From Pleurobrachia bachei (lineage: Eukaryota; Ctenophora; Tentaculata; Cydippida; Pleurobrachiidae): a DNA stretch of 61,796 bases. Both the position numbers and the translations under genes were made by a program. The notes under the pieces are model-generated. The model worked only from the letters and a program-made list of their open reading frames with translations. It made no database searches and was not told the DNA's origin. Location: assembly GCA_000695325.1 (NCBI GenBank), contig AVPN01000300.1:1-61796 (forward strand), written 5' to 3'. This document shows positions 24,131 to 39,585 of the stretch, piece after piece; within the stretch, counting starts at the first letter, position 1; each line of letters opens with the position of its first letter.

Positions 24131-26778
24131 ATCGACCCTCCCATCCTGCAGTCTCAATAAGCTGAAAGTAGAGGCTAGGAACCTGAAGGTATGCGTGTAC
24201 AACTACACGTGTGTGTTTCCCTTGTTTGTTTTTCCATCCCAACTCCTCCAGTCTAGTCAGGCCAATGCTCTGACAGACTCTGATCCCTCTCCCTCTATAA
24301 TGTGAACTTTACCCACACTGAGAGTGGGATCCCTTGTTTATCCCTCCCCCTGTTCCAGCTCAGTTTTCTCAGTTCTAATACAAACTGAAGCTTCAAAGGG
24401 TTCAAAGTTTTACCTACCTCCCCAATTTCCACCCCTGCCAGTTCCAATTCTACTTCTACAGAAGTAGAACTGGCACTAGCAGGGGTTATAACGACCCAGT
24501 TCCCCTCCCGTCCCTTCTAATTCTATAATAAAATAATAATGAAAACTCGTGCAGTTGGCGAGATGTCCCTTTTTACAGGTTCCTCAAGCCACTGATGAGT
24601 GATGAACACATGTATTTCTACACGTGAGCACCTTACAATTACACACTAATTAATTAGTGTGACACCTGTATGAATAGGTGAACCTTTGCAACGAGTACAC
24701 TATCCGGGTAAATACCCGTACCAATCATAGCTTGGTGGACTAGACGACGTGCGCTAGACCAGAATCGAACCCTGGACCTAGCGCATGGGAGGCCAGTGTT
24801 TTTTACCACTACACCACCCCGCCGACAAAAAATAATTCTATACCAGTTCATTATAACCCCCTTTAATCCCCGGCCCACACGAGGCCAAACCCCTAAGCTA
24901 GTTCTCCCACCAGTCCAAACACTTAGTTTCCTCACCTCCCATTTTTAATACAAACCCCCAGTATCCTCTCTCCTGTATTCTCTAACCCTCACTTCCCCCT
25001 GTTGTAGTTTCAAACAGCGACCTGGAACCCCAATAACAATCCCGATGCTCCAACCGAGCTGCAGAGTCAGAGCACCATTGAGGTGATGTGCTCCCAAGAA
25101 GCTTACACCTTCACCAACGAGATACGGGGTGTCACAGGTACACCATACACAGTTATAGTTTCTTAAGTTCTAGTTCTAGTTCTAGGGAAGAAGTGTCCAA
25201 CTTCAAGATCGATCGCGATCAAAAAAACAGTGTGATCAAACCATTCCCCCAACCATAATTTACCTTTCTCCCTCTCCCATAAAGGTGTGAACCTGACCTA
25301 CCTGGACACATGGGGAACGATAACAGCGACCTGTGATTCCAGTTCCATTTACCCAAACATCTTCTACGAAACAATCACGACAGGGACAGATGGCAAAACC
25401 ACCTCTGTCAATAACTACTACGATTTCTACTGTAGACGTAAGTTGACACACACTGTTTAGTGTGTACTTGTGCTATACAAGTACCACTATACACTGTACA
25501 TTCGTCTGTATACACAATGTACAAGTTGTACACAATGTACAAGTAGTACACGATGTACAAGTTGTACACGATGTACAAGTTGTACACAATGTAAAAGTTG
25601 TACATAATGTACAAGTTGTATGTACAAGTTGTACGTACAAGTTGTACATTGTGTATACTGTACATTGTGTACAACTTGTACATTGTGTACTACACAGGCG
25701 AATGTATAATGTATAATGGACACCCCTTGGCCCCAGTGAACATGGGGTGAACACTGCACACTCATGAAAGCTTCCAAAAAACAGTCAAGAAAGCATTTCA
25801 TTACTATTAATATAAGTATAATTGTGTAGCAGATCTTGATGATCATTCCCATCCCATATCTCAGCGGGTTGTTCTAGACTGCTAGAAACAGAGAGATTGG
25901 CCGTCTACCCACCCCAGACAGCCACACAGGAACCCTACTCAGCCCCAGTCCGACACTCTAATGTAGCGGTGAGTGCAAATTTGTGCTCTTTCCTTGAAAC
26001 TTTTGCAAAAGGTCACAATTTTGACCCTCACCAAGTTGTTTCTTGCGTTCTTCATGTTTGTGAACAACTTGGTGATGGTAAACAGAGAATCATCATTTAA
26101 CGCCGCGACATTCACCCCATCTGAGATAACTGTCAAATATATTTGTATCAACTATCAAGAGAGACCACAACTAAAAAGTTTCACATTGCAGGTTTCAGTA
26201 AAGTGTAACCAGGGATATGCCCAGGCTGTTGGTGACGGAGGTAAAGCTACAATATCCTGTACCCACCTTTCAGGATGGGATTCCAGCCCCGACCAGCTGA
26301 TCAAATGCATACGTGAGTAGTTATACACAGTACCATAGCATATGCATGCATAGGGCCAATGGGACTGGGAGGGAAGGAAATTAAAAATGTCCCATCTCTG
26401 ATAGTGATCTCACTAATATTCCCGCCCCCATGGCCCATTGTCTCTCAGCCCACTAACATTCCCTACTCCCTCTCAGCGGGCTGTGAGGATATCAGGTTCA
26501 GTGTTAGTAAGGGGACAACTGACACAGTACGGACAGGATCTGACGGGGAACCGCCCTTTCAAGCTGGGGACATTGTCAAGTTTAGATGTAACAGCGGGTA
26601 TACCTTGGCCGGGTATAGTACTGTGACGTGTTCGGGGGCAAGCCAGTGGAGCTATGACCTACCAACCTGCACCTATCAGGAGGGGGCTACTACAGGGACT
26701 TCTAGTGGTGCAATGGGACTATTGAACTGTGGGTTGTTTGTGATGATGTTTACCATTGTTTTATTATTAGCCCTTTAG
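24131..26778 (+). CDS. Two-sushi-domain protein, probably GPI-anchored
   Basis: Exons 24131-24188, 25008-25137, 25285-25437, 25865-25968, 26192-26312 and 26477-26778 join in consistent phases. The predicted protein has an N-terminal Cys-containing region (FQTATWNPNNNPDAPTE, then VMCSQEAYTF). Two sushi/CCP-like modules follow, marked by VKCNQGYAQAVGDGGKATISC with a Trp, and KFRCNSGYTLAGYSTVTC with a Trp. It ends in a Ser/Thr/Gly linker and a hydrophobic tail (FVMMFTIVLLLAL-stop) with no cytoplasmic residues, as in GPI-anchor signals. Sushi modules bind proteins at the cell surface; the ligand is unknown. The 5' end with the signal peptide was not located. Confidence 0.65.
24655..24823 (-). mobile_element. 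tRNA-derived SINE
   Basis: On the minus strand the element begins GGCGGGGTGGTGTAGTGGT, containing an A-box-like TGGTGTAGTGG. About 35 bases later comes a B-box GGTTCGATTC. These are the internal RNA polymerase III promoter boxes of a tRNA; the anticodon loop region is irregular, so it is a SINE head rather than a working tRNA. The equivalent place in the duplicated copy (around 28440) lacks it. Confidence 0.6.
25487..25700. repeat. Palindromic TGTACA-rich simple repeat
   Basis: Tandem variants of a roughly 18-bp unit, GTACAAGTTGTACACAAT, in a sushi-gene intron. TGTACA and TTGTACAA are themselves palindromic, and the second half of the array is the inverse of the first (turning at about 25645), so the strand could fold back on itself. 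Confidence 0.8.
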
Positions 26779-27404
26779 CTGGTTTGTTTCACTTTGAGAT
26801 ACGGGGTTGCTGTGGAATTTCGGGCTGTACTGTCTGACCTGGCGGAGTTGATCCGATCTGAGCCTGTATGGAGACGCCATATCGACAGTGCGCTCAGATC
26901 TGTCTGGGGCTGTGTGGTACAATTGTACACCGACACGAACCCTCTCCGAGCTGCCCAACACGACCCTTCTTCAATATCCTCCTCGAATGATTGGAGTGAA
27001 ATCGAAGAAGGGTGTGGTACACAGTATGCAGCATACTGTCTGGCTATATCACCCGTATCTGAGCGCCACGGGCAGACGACATGCTCCCAAAAACACATTG
27101 CCATGATTCCCGTTGCCCAAGCACAAACTTGACACGCTGTCTTGCGTGGGTGAGAGAACAATTGGCAACTAGCTTTTGAGAGCTTCTGCCGTACCCTTTT
27201 TCCAGCAACCCCGTACCGTTTGGACAAAACTCGAAACACGTTATATAACAGAAAGTTGTGCTGTCAAATAGAAGAATCAACATTGGGTAAACGCTTTCAA
27301 ACAATTATATATAGAGAATAAATTGAGCAGGGGCTTCTCTTTTCATAACACACAACACTCTATCTCTGTCTGTGTGAATGTGTGTGTGTGGGAGTGTGAC
27401 TGGT
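26779..27404. other. Segment between sushi gene and duplicated tail; unassigned open frames
   Basis: A plus-strand open frame (to 27132) directly follows the sushi stop and reads ELIRSEPVWRRHIDSALRSVW, and a minus-strand frame of 154 codons overlaps it. The plus-strand text looks protein-like, but I do not recognise it and see no splice context that links it to a gene. It may be an exon stranded by misassembly. A short GTGTGT run precedes the join at about 27404. Confidence 0.25.
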
Positions 27405-28708
27405 GGAGATGGATTTGAGGGGTGTATCGAGACGGTACAGCTGCAGGATCGACCAGTAACCAGAGAACACACCATCTCAACTACTAATATGGGATTCTGC
27501 GAGGGGGCAGTTCCTGATAATAGTGTCTTCAAGTTCAGCCACAAACTGTAGAGTAAAGACTGTTTATACATATTTTAATCTTTATATTCTTTTATACGTA
27601 CCCTGTGACCACTGTAAAGTTTATACATATCCATACATCAAATCAGCATGGGAGATGTTTATACACACTGACAGAGAGCGATATAACTAGAGCTTTTAAC
27701 CCGTTTATATTTTGTTGAATTTGCTATCCAACTTGTTTTCCCTAAATATAACTGGAGTCCCCCTAACTTTCTCTGTCTTCTTTATACTATACCCTTTCCA
27801 CAAAATTAGGGGAACTCCAGTGGCATGGTTTTGACCATGGTATCTCAATCTGACCTCCCCTTTAGTCTCACCTCTCAAATCCCTTCTCAATGAGCACGAT
27901 ATCATATCAAACATCAGTTTGTATCCTGGCACCGCACCATTTAGAGCTGTTATACTCTACAAGTTTACACGCGGATGTAATGACTGGCTGCACCCCCACC
28001 CCCCTGGGAGAGAGGTATACCCCTCAAGAGATGTATGTTAGTTTTGAGGAAGTGTGTGAACTATGTTGTTGCTTCTCCTCTCCTTTCTGATCAGATCGAC
28101 CCTCCCGTCTTGTAGTCTCAATAAGCTGAAAGTAGAGGCTAGGAACCTGAAGGTATGCGATACACGTGTGTGTTTGTTTGTATTCCCATACCGACTCTCC
28201 CCTGTAAGGCCAATGCTCTGCCAGTCTACAGTCTACAGTCTCCCTCTGATATGAACTCTACCCAAGCTGAGAGATACCTTGTTTATCTCTTCCCCAATTC
28301 CAGTTCCCTCAGTTCTTCGGTCAAGTTCCCCTTCTTGGCGACATAGCCACCTAGTGCGATCCCCACACATGTGTCTATGTCACCAATTCCCCTTCTACTA
28401 CTGGTAGTACCAGTTCTAACCCCAGATCTCATCATATCATTATCCCTACCAGTTTATTGTAGCCCTCTAATTCCCTCACCAGGTCAAACCCTTAGTTTCC
28501 TCCCCTCCCATTTTTAATCCAAACCCCGGCTAGTATCCTCTCTCCTCTATATTTTTCTAACCCCCCTTCCCCTTTCAGTTTCAAACAGCCACCTGGAACC
28601 CCAATAACAACCCCGATGCACCAACCGAGCTGCAGAGTCAGAGCACCATTGAGGTGATGTGCTCCCAAGAAGCTTACACCTTCACTAATGAGATACGGGG
28701 TGTCACAG
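27405..28708 (+). pseudogene. Diverged second copy of the giant-gene tail and first sushi exons
   Basis: Sequence matching 23338-25137 restarts here. It includes the last 48 codons of the giant protein (with ATIATT changed to TISTT) and its stop at 27551, the 3' flank, and the first two sushi exons at 28095-28152 and 28579-28708. It lacks about 360 bases, including the SINE, and stops before the third sushi exon. Alone it cannot make either protein. An uncollapsed second haplotype is the simplest reading. Confidence 0.75.
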
Positions 28709-28768
28709 GTATACCTGATACCATACAGCTCAGTTCTAGTGCCAGTTTTAGTTCTAGTTGTATATACA

Positions 28769-28959
28769 ATGAACGTTTGTAGATTGGCGCGTTATGAAGC
28801 TGGCTGTTCCCAGCGCGAGCTGGGGACTGCCAGCTGGAGTTTAATCGCCCGGCAGGGCGATTAAACTGGTTTGAATCACGACGCCGATCCCGAGGCTTCA
28901 GCCGAGGGTGAGGCGGAGGTGATTCAAACCTAGAACGCGACAAGCTAACAAACGTTCAT
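28769..28959. mobile_element. Inverted-repeat element with TIR ATGAACGTTTGT
   Basis: Ends are perfect 12-bp inverted repeats (28769-28780 and 28948-28959). Inside are further inverted pairs: TTTAATCGCCC with GGGCGATTAAA around 28840-28866, and GGTTTGAATCAC with GTGATTCAAACC. The whole could form a long hairpin. No coding capacity. A MITE is likely. Confidence 0.6.
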
Positions 28960-28964
28960 AGTTT

Positions 28965-29294
28965 ATAAAACCCGATAGCAATTACACACTAATAAGAGAC
29001 ACAACACAAGGTGAAACACACTAGAATTACTGACAAATAGTCAACAGACGCCCCCAATCTGTGTGTAGACTTAGTGGCAACGGTTTTTAACATATTTGAC
29101 TAAGCAGAGAGCAAGATTAGAGAGCAAGACTAGAGACAATACACACAGTGAGATGTAGTAAACACTAAAAGAAACAATGGGAGAGAGAAACTAATGGAAT
29201 GCGATTATTTTCACTCTTTATGAGCAGGATGATAATTCAGAAAACTCGCGCGTCATTTCATAAAACAACTGACAAAACAGCTATCGGGTTTTAT
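28965..29294. mobile_element. Second inverted-repeat element, TIR ATAAAACCCGATAGC
   Basis: A perfect 15-bp inverted repeat bounds 330 bp (28965-28979 and 29280-29294). The interior is AT-rich with no open frame. It starts six bases after the previous element, so the two may be nested or form one composite. Confidence 0.5.
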
Positions 29295-29671
29295 ATGCCA
29301 ATAATGCTGTTATCCTGCTGTGTATCTGCTGTTAGGGTTAGGTTGGTGTGATATTTTCTGTTTTCTAGCTGTTGTTATCCTCTCTAATTCTCTCATATTT
29401 ACCCCCGACGTCTTGATCTGAAATCCTAGATGAGACATGACGAGGTCTGTAAATAAACACAATGCGCAGTAGGTCATGCATCTTCTGATTATGTTATCGC
29501 ATGAATAATAAACGCATGATTAATAAACGTTGCATCAAACTTGCAATTTTTAGTACGTAATGCCTTTTTCTTTCCTAAAATTGTGATGTTTTTTAACAAT
29601 AATCTCAGATCTGTAAACCATTCACGCCACACTTCCAAAAGTCCCATACTCACACACTCTCTCCTCTTCAG

Positions 29672-29865
29672 GTGTAGTTGCAATATGGAAGAAGCGAGGC
29701 CGAGTCCCATTTGTGGCTGCTGTGGATGGATCTGTGTTCATTAAACATGCCAACTTTGCATCCAAGATGAGAGAAACCCTGGCGGTGTTGGGATGTAATG
29801 TAACTTTGGAGGTGGCGACGGATGGTTCGGGTCTGGGGTCTGCTCTAATAGCAGCTACTGCTTAG
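29672..29865 (+). CDS. Hexokinase, terminal exon only
   Basis: After a clear acceptor (CTCCTCTTCAG) the frame reads VVAIWKKRGRVPFVAAVDGSVF, then VTLEVATDGSGLGSALIAAT and stop. This is the end of the hexokinase large domain: the GVVAIWKK-type helix, the VDGS block, and the adenine-binding (E)DGSGLGSAL block of ATP-dependent hexokinases. The preceding exons, with the sugar-binding and phosphate-binding motifs, are not upstream; mobile-element sequence and a duplicated sushi fragment occupy that place. It is either a gene piece stranded by misassembly or the end of a gene with a long first part elsewhere. Confidence 0.75.
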
Positions 29866-30134
29866 TTTTAGACGATATATGAAGTTTTCTGTATGATTTT
29901 TAAAAAACGTTTTGTTTTTGTTCCCTTTGAATTTATTTAGGTATCAGGTACAGAAGAGTTTTAGATAGTGAACGTTTTTTGAAGGGGAGATTGTTTTGTC
30001 GAGTGTTCATGTTTTATTTTACCATTCCCATAACTGAAATTTTCTTTAATTGAATCACGAAAACATTGTTTAGAATCACAATACTGTTCACATTTACTAA
30101 TTATATCCACTCGATCCCAACAGCTTTCTACACT

Positions 30135-31391
30135 ATGACAGATGACGCTTCTATCCTCTCTCAACTCTCCGATGGTACCCTAAAACCCCACCAACTGGAC
30201 ACCCTTGTTGGACCAGTGGAGGCGGTCAGATTACGCCGTCTCCACCTTCTACCCCACCAATCCACCTCCCCCACAGTCCCCTGGGAGGGCTATGTGGATT
30301 ATGAGAGAGCCAGCAAGTCCTGCTGTGAGAATATTGTCGGGTTCGTTCCAGTTCCATTGGGGATCGCAGGACCACTGGTTGTCAACGGGAGAGAGTTCAG
30401 CGTCCCCATAGCAACGACTGAAGGAGCACTTGTGGCCAGTCTGAACAGGGGCTGTAGAGCAGTCAGGCAGAGGTATAGACTATAGAGATTACGTAGGCTA
30501 GATTATCTCATTTCTTTCTGTTACACCTATGAACCATGCCGTCAGTGAGCAAAACTCTACAAATAACTTGAGTCGCCTGACACTGTGTTTACAATAAAAA
30601 TACAGAATGATATGAGTGTTGTTTTCTAATACTGTATTTTTCAGTGGTGGTGTAAGCAGTGTATCAAGTTATACGGGCATGACCCGAGCACCACTTCTCA
30701 AGTTTCCCTCTGCTGCCACAGCGCATGCAGCTATGACCTGGGTGGATAGGAATACGGAGGAACTAAGGACCCAGTTTGAGAAGACTTCCAATCACGCTAA
30801 ACTGAGGTCCATCACCCCCAAACAAGCGGGTAGATTACTCTTTTTGAGGGTTTGTGCAGAGACAGGTCAGGCAATGGGCATGAATATGATCAGTAAGGGA
30901 TGTGAGAGGATGGTTAGTTTTATGAAGGAGCACCTACCAGACATGACTATTATCAGCTTGAGTGGTGAGTTTATAGTTTGCTACTTCATCTAAACATGAT
31001 CTTATAGCTCGATTATTATACTGATCTAATTTGTCTCAATATTTCAGGTAATCTGTGTGTGGATAAGAAGGCCTCTGCGATGAACTGGATAAACAACAGG
31101 GGTTACAACGTCACTTGCGACGTCACCTTACCCCATGACGTCATAGCCACCACCCTGAAAACAACAGCGGGTGCACTAGTGGAGCTAAACACCGGTAAAA
31201 ACTTCATCGGTAGCAGTTTGGCTGGGTGTATAGGGGGGAATAATGCTCACTCAGCTAATATAGTGAGTGGGATATACCTGGCTACGGGGCAGGATGTAGC
31301 CCAAGCAGGGACCAGCTCTATGGCTCTAGTTCACATGGAGGAGGAGAGGGGAGGAGCACTATATGTTAGTGTCACGATGCCCTGTATAGAG
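30135..31391 (+). CDS. HMGCR: HMG-CoA reductase catalytic domain, 3' truncated
   Basis: Exons 30135-30472, 30645-30964 and 31048-31391 encode class I HMG-CoA reductase, which makes mevalonate from HMG-CoA with NADPH. Visible blocks are ENIVGFVPVPLGIAGPL, the catalytic-Glu block TTEGALVASLNRGCRA, MGMNMISKGCE, the catalytic-Lys block GNLCVDKKASAMNWI, and GQDVAQAG with the catalytic Asp. The frame ends at a donor after TMPCIE, just before the expected GTVGGGT block and the catalytic His near the C-terminus. I could not find those downstream. The start ATG lies 11 bases after a possible acceptor, and no membrane-spanning N-terminal part is seen, so 5' exons may be missing too. Confidence 0.85.
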
Positions 31392-31979
31392 GTGAGAGTT
31401 TTCACTTCCTAGATCCTTTCCGCCTTGTTAAAACTTACAGCACATATAACACGCACACTTGTATCTAGTGTTCTACTGCAACACTGAGAACAAGCACGTG
31501 GCTGTCTTTTTTTCTGCGGAAGATTATTCCAGATTCTTCAGGATTTCTCAGACTTAATTAATTACAGCAGGACGGTGAGAAGACCAATCTAATGGCATGG
31601 GGCAGGGGGTCCGGTCAACCACTGTCTCCTCCTCGTCGGGCTGCCCCGGGCAACAGTCTCCGACCAGTAGGGCCGGGGCTGGCTGAGCACAGTTTAATCG
31701 ACTACTCAGTGTGCAGGGCCACCGAGCTATCCCTGGACACTGTTTTACCCATTCACCTTTACCCCCATCAACCATGCAATTCACTCTTTTGATGGTGCAT
31801 TTCAGCTGTGTTTGTTACTTTCTTTTATTTTATTTATTTCTACTCACCCCCATCTACCATGCACATCACTCTTTCGTTGGTGCATAAATAGTTTAGTTTT
31901 ACCCCCTTAGCTTCTTTACCACCTTTTATCTTGCTTCTGTTTTTATTTTAAACTCACCCCCATCCACCATGCACTCCAC
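31392..31979. other. Junction between HMG-CoA reductase and helicase genes
   Basis: Contains neither the expected last exon of HMG-CoA reductase nor the last exon of the DEAD-box gene. A motif of about 27 bp around CCCCCATC(A/T)ACCATGCA occurs three times (about 31760, 31845 and 31953); the last copy overlaps the end of the helicase exon at 31980. The three copies suggest local duplication of the exon edge. A GC-rich open stretch at 31590-31790 is not recognisable. Confidence 0.4.
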
Positions 31980-36508
<4,529 letters not shown>

Positions 36509-37449
36509 TCTAGTGCACAGAGTGGGTAAAATTCTTCTCAGCAATGTCATATACTCACACGTGCCCCTGACTACGCAACAGCGAGGGATCAAAAGTTGTC
36601 AGCGATAAAGTAGCAACAATTTATGCAAATAAAGAACTTGGGGAATAAGGATAAGGATTTATATGATAGTGATTTGATGCAAGTCCGTGGGGCCGGGGTT
36701 GTCTAGCAAATGAGAGAGTTCAGGGGACAGATCGCAAACCGAAAAATTATTATGAGGGTAGAGCACTGCTGTTAAGGCATACTTGGAATTTTGATACTAC
36801 ATTGGCAAACGTTGCTGGCCCCCGGGATAAGGAAGCGCTTTACAAATACTGAGAACGAGGGCGGGAGAACGTGAAAAACGGAAGCTTGAAAAAAGGGCGG
36901 ACGTGGCCGTGGACGTACGTAACGCGCGAATGGATTTGCTTCAAAACGCGCGGCACAAAACGACGGAAATAATGTATGGCGCGAAAAATCTTGAAACATC
37001 ACTTTTTTAATGCCGCGCTTTTGGAAAAATTCTCAAAACGCAACCGAAAAGAAAAAGTGCTCAGTGTAAAAAAGTCGGATTTTTGAAGTTGTCACCTCTC
37101 TCTGGTTTCTGCGTCACCGGTCACGGCGTCGTATTTGCACATGACCGTTCTCACTTGCTTTTATCTAAGGCAAAAAGCTGCATATCACCGGAAAGAATAT
37201 AATCGCTTGAAACTGTCTTCCACGCTCCGGAAAATTTTGTTTGACGAAATTAGTCAAGAAATAAAGGCGTGAGAGCCGAAATAAGTTTCAGGCACGCAAA
37301 TAAAAACTCGCACGCTACCCATGGGAATGACAACATCAAAAATCCGACTTTATGTCGACCCGCATCCATCCCGCAAATAAAATTGGGACAGTTGGCAGTC
37401 CCCTAATATATGGTTCAGAGATTATGAGTATGCTATTTATCTTAGATTC
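36509..37449. promoter_or_regulatory. Divergent intergenic region, helicase and phosphatase
   Basis: About 940 bp between the helicase (minus) and the first phosphatase (plus) start codons, so it should hold both promoters. No TATA box or clear initiator stands out. It includes the inverted-repeat element at 37072-37350. Confidence 0.4.
37072..37350. mobile_element. Inverted-repeat element, 22-bp TIR, copy 1
   Basis: The left end AAGTCGGATTTTTGAAGTTG is mirrored at 37329-37350 with one mismatch in 22. There is no open frame. The same element, about 70 bp longer, sits before the second phosphatase copy, so it was there before the duplication or the haplotype split. Confidence 0.6.
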
Positions 37450-38097
37450 ATGGATATGTTTAACAAACTTTACCTACTGATAACTCTGCTGTTTTTCACC
37501 ACTGTTTGTACATTCTACGACTACTTTTCCGTACAATCACGTGACTACAACGTTTGTTATGACCATCAAACAACCTCAGATCACATTTCTTATCCTGACG
37601 TAACCCTGGAAACAATAACAACACGGACTCTGTTTAAGTTTTGTTTCACCTTTATGGTAGTAGTCCTGTTAGCCGCTGAAATGGAGCGAACCGGGGGATG
37701 TCTAGTTACATCACTTCGTCACATCCTCTCCTTCCTGCCCTATGTCACCAGTGGGTTGTGCTGGTGTGGCCTGTTCCTGTGGGTGGTTAAGTTAAGGGTG
37801 GGCAGATTGCGGCCTTGTTTTCTAGATGGGTGTAAACCCGGGGAGGAGAGTGAGAGCAGCTGTACCAACACGAACTATCACTACTACTGCCAATCTTTCT
37901 TCTCTGGTCATGCCATGATGGCCTGCTATCTAATGGGTTGTGTTTCAGTCTATCTAGCTCGGTGTAGACTCCGTTTAGGCTCCTTACTTCACGCTGGTAG
38001 TGTACTTGTAGCTGTTGGGATATCATACAGTAGGTTGTTGGACCATCAGCACTTTGTGAAAACCCCTTATTTAGGGCGCACCCACTGGGTGCGCTAG
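37450..38097 (+). pseudogene. Lipid phosphate phosphatase (PAP2), copy 1, broken C-terminus
   Basis: Single-exon frame nearly identical to the copy at 38686. It has several hydrophobic membrane segments, motif 1 (KLRVGRLRP) and motif 2 (SGHAMM). Motif 3 starts normally (SRLLDHQH) but then switches to unrelated sequence (FVKTPYLGRTHWVR-stop), losing the conserved Asp and the last membrane helix. The break is at about 38051 and is followed by a short palindrome (GCGCACCCA and TGGGTGCGC). It starts two codons earlier than copy 2 because ATGGATATG is intact here. As assembled it should be inactive. Confidence 0.75.
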
Positions 38098-38228
38098 TTT
38101 CAATTCAAAACTTGAATTCGCGCGTTTGCGGTTAAAAATCAGACTTTAAAAAAGTCTTGGAATGCGCTGCAATCCCCTCATGCGCGCCACCCCGCAACTT
38201 GAAGGGCCTGCAGCGTATGCCAAAAAAA

Positions 38229-38577
38229 AGTCGGATTTTTGAAGTTGTCACCCCTCTCTTTGGAATGCGCTACAATCCCCTCTTTTGCACTGCCGCGCCA
38301 CACCGCCTGTAGTATATGCCAACCCCTCTCTGGTTTCGGCGTCACGGCGTCGTATTTGCGCATGACCGTTCGGCGTTCTCAATTGCTCTTACTTAAGGCA
38401 AAAAGCTGCATATCATCGGAAAGAATATAATCGCTTGAAACTGTCTTCCACGCTCCGGAAAATTTTGTTTGACCAAATTAGTCAAGCAACAAAGGCGTGA
38501 GAGCCAAAATAAGTTTCAGGCACGCAAATAAAAACTCGCACGCTACCCAGGGAGCGACAACTTCAAAAATCTGACTT
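38229..38577. mobile_element. Inverted-repeat element, copy 2
   Basis: Same termini as the element at 37072-37350 (left 38229-38250, right 38556-38577 with few mismatches). The interior is similar, with extra sequence near 38260-38330. Confidence 0.55.
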
Positions 38578-38685
38578 CATGTCAACCTGCATCCAAGTTC
38601 GTTTCTCTGCGAACAAAACTGGAACCATCGGCATCCCCCTTGGTTCAGAGATCATGAGCCTGCTATTTATCTTAGATTCCTGGAT

Positions 38686-39360
38686 ATGTTTAACAAACTT
38701 TACCTACTGATAACTCTGCTGTTTTTCACCACTGTTTGTACATTCTACGACTACTTTTCCGTGCGATCACGTGACTACAACATTTGTTATGACCATCAAA
38801 CAACCTCAGATTACATTTCCTATCCTGACGTAACCCTGGAAACAATAACAACACGGACCCTGTTTAAGTTTTGTTTCACCTTTATGGTAGTAGTCCTATT
38901 AGCCGCTGAAATGGAGCGAACAGGGGGATGTCTAGTAACATCACTTCGTCGAATCTCGTCCTTCCTACCCTATGTCACCAGTGGGTTGTGTTGGTGTGGC
39001 CTGTTCCTGTGGGTGGTTAAGTTGAGGGTGGGCAGGTTGCGGCCCTGTTTTCTAGATGGGTGTAAACCCGGGGAGGAGCAAGAGAGCAGCTGTACCAACA
39101 TGGACTATCACTACTACTGCCAATCTTTCTTCTCTGGTCATGCCATGATGGCTTGCTATTTAATGGGTTGTGTATCGGTCTATATATCACGATGTAGACT
39201 CCGTTTAGGCTCCTTACTTCACGCTGGTAGTGTACTCGTAGCTGTTGGGATATCATACAGTAGGTTATTGGACCATCAGCACCATTTGTCTGATGTTGTT
39301 GTAGGGGCGGCAGTGGGGGTCTTCTCCTCCTTAATGGTACAATGGCAAACAGCCACTTAA
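38686..39360 (+). CDS. Lipid phosphate phosphatase (PAP2 superfamily), copy 2
   Basis: An intact intronless frame of 224 residues. The PAP2 signature is complete: KxxxxxxRP at residues 112-120 (KLRVGRLRP), SGH at 150-152, and SRx5Hx3D at 192-203 (SRLLDHQHHLSD). Hydrophobic segments lie at about 5-20, 60-75, 92-112, 153-168, 178-190 and 203-217, matching the six-helix layout. The family removes phosphate from lipids such as phosphatidate and lysophosphatidate on the extracellular or luminal side. It is shorter than vertebrate LPP enzymes (about 280-310 residues). The ATG used is MFNKLY; the upstream ATG of copy 1 is lost by one base change. Confidence 0.85.
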   Translation: MFNKLYLLITLLFFTTVCTFYDYFSVRSRDYNICYDHQTTSDYISYPDVTLETITTRTLFKFCFTFMVVVLLAAEMERTGGCLVTSLRRISSFLPYVTSGLCWCGLFLWVVKLRVGRLRPCFLDGCKPGEEQESSCTNMDYHYYCQSFFSGHAMMACYLMGCVSVYISRCRLRLGSLLHAGSVLVAVGISYSRLLDHQHHLSDVVVGAAVGVFSSLMVQWQTAT

Positions 39361-39585
39361 ATTATTGTTTTATTAATTGAATTGTGTTTATATCTTATGT
39401 AGTGAGTTTCTGTTTATGTATATTGAGTTTTGACATGTTGTGATTATATTTCAAAGTGACCTGTGTTTAGTTAGCAAAAAAGAATTCAGTGCATTCTTAG
39501 TAACATTCTTTTCAAGACAGGTCTATTTACATTTTACTTCCACCCTCTCAACTGAAACGTTAATTATATCCTCCCTACTGCAGTA

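Noticed and set aside
24750-24823. Functional tRNA gene on the minus strand
   Set aside because: A and B boxes are present, but the anticodon loop region is too long and the acceptor stem ends do not pair well; a SINE head is the better reading.
25487-25700. CRISPR-like array
   Set aside because: The units are adjacent simple repeats without spacers, in an animal intron.
26749-27132. Naming the frame after the sushi gene as a known protein
   Set aside because: The text looks protein-like, but no family could be recognised and no exon structure could be shown.
31590-31790. Last exon of HMG-CoA reductase
   Set aside because: The open stretch lacks GTVGGGT and the terminal His block; a short RATELSLDTVL resemblance is too weak.
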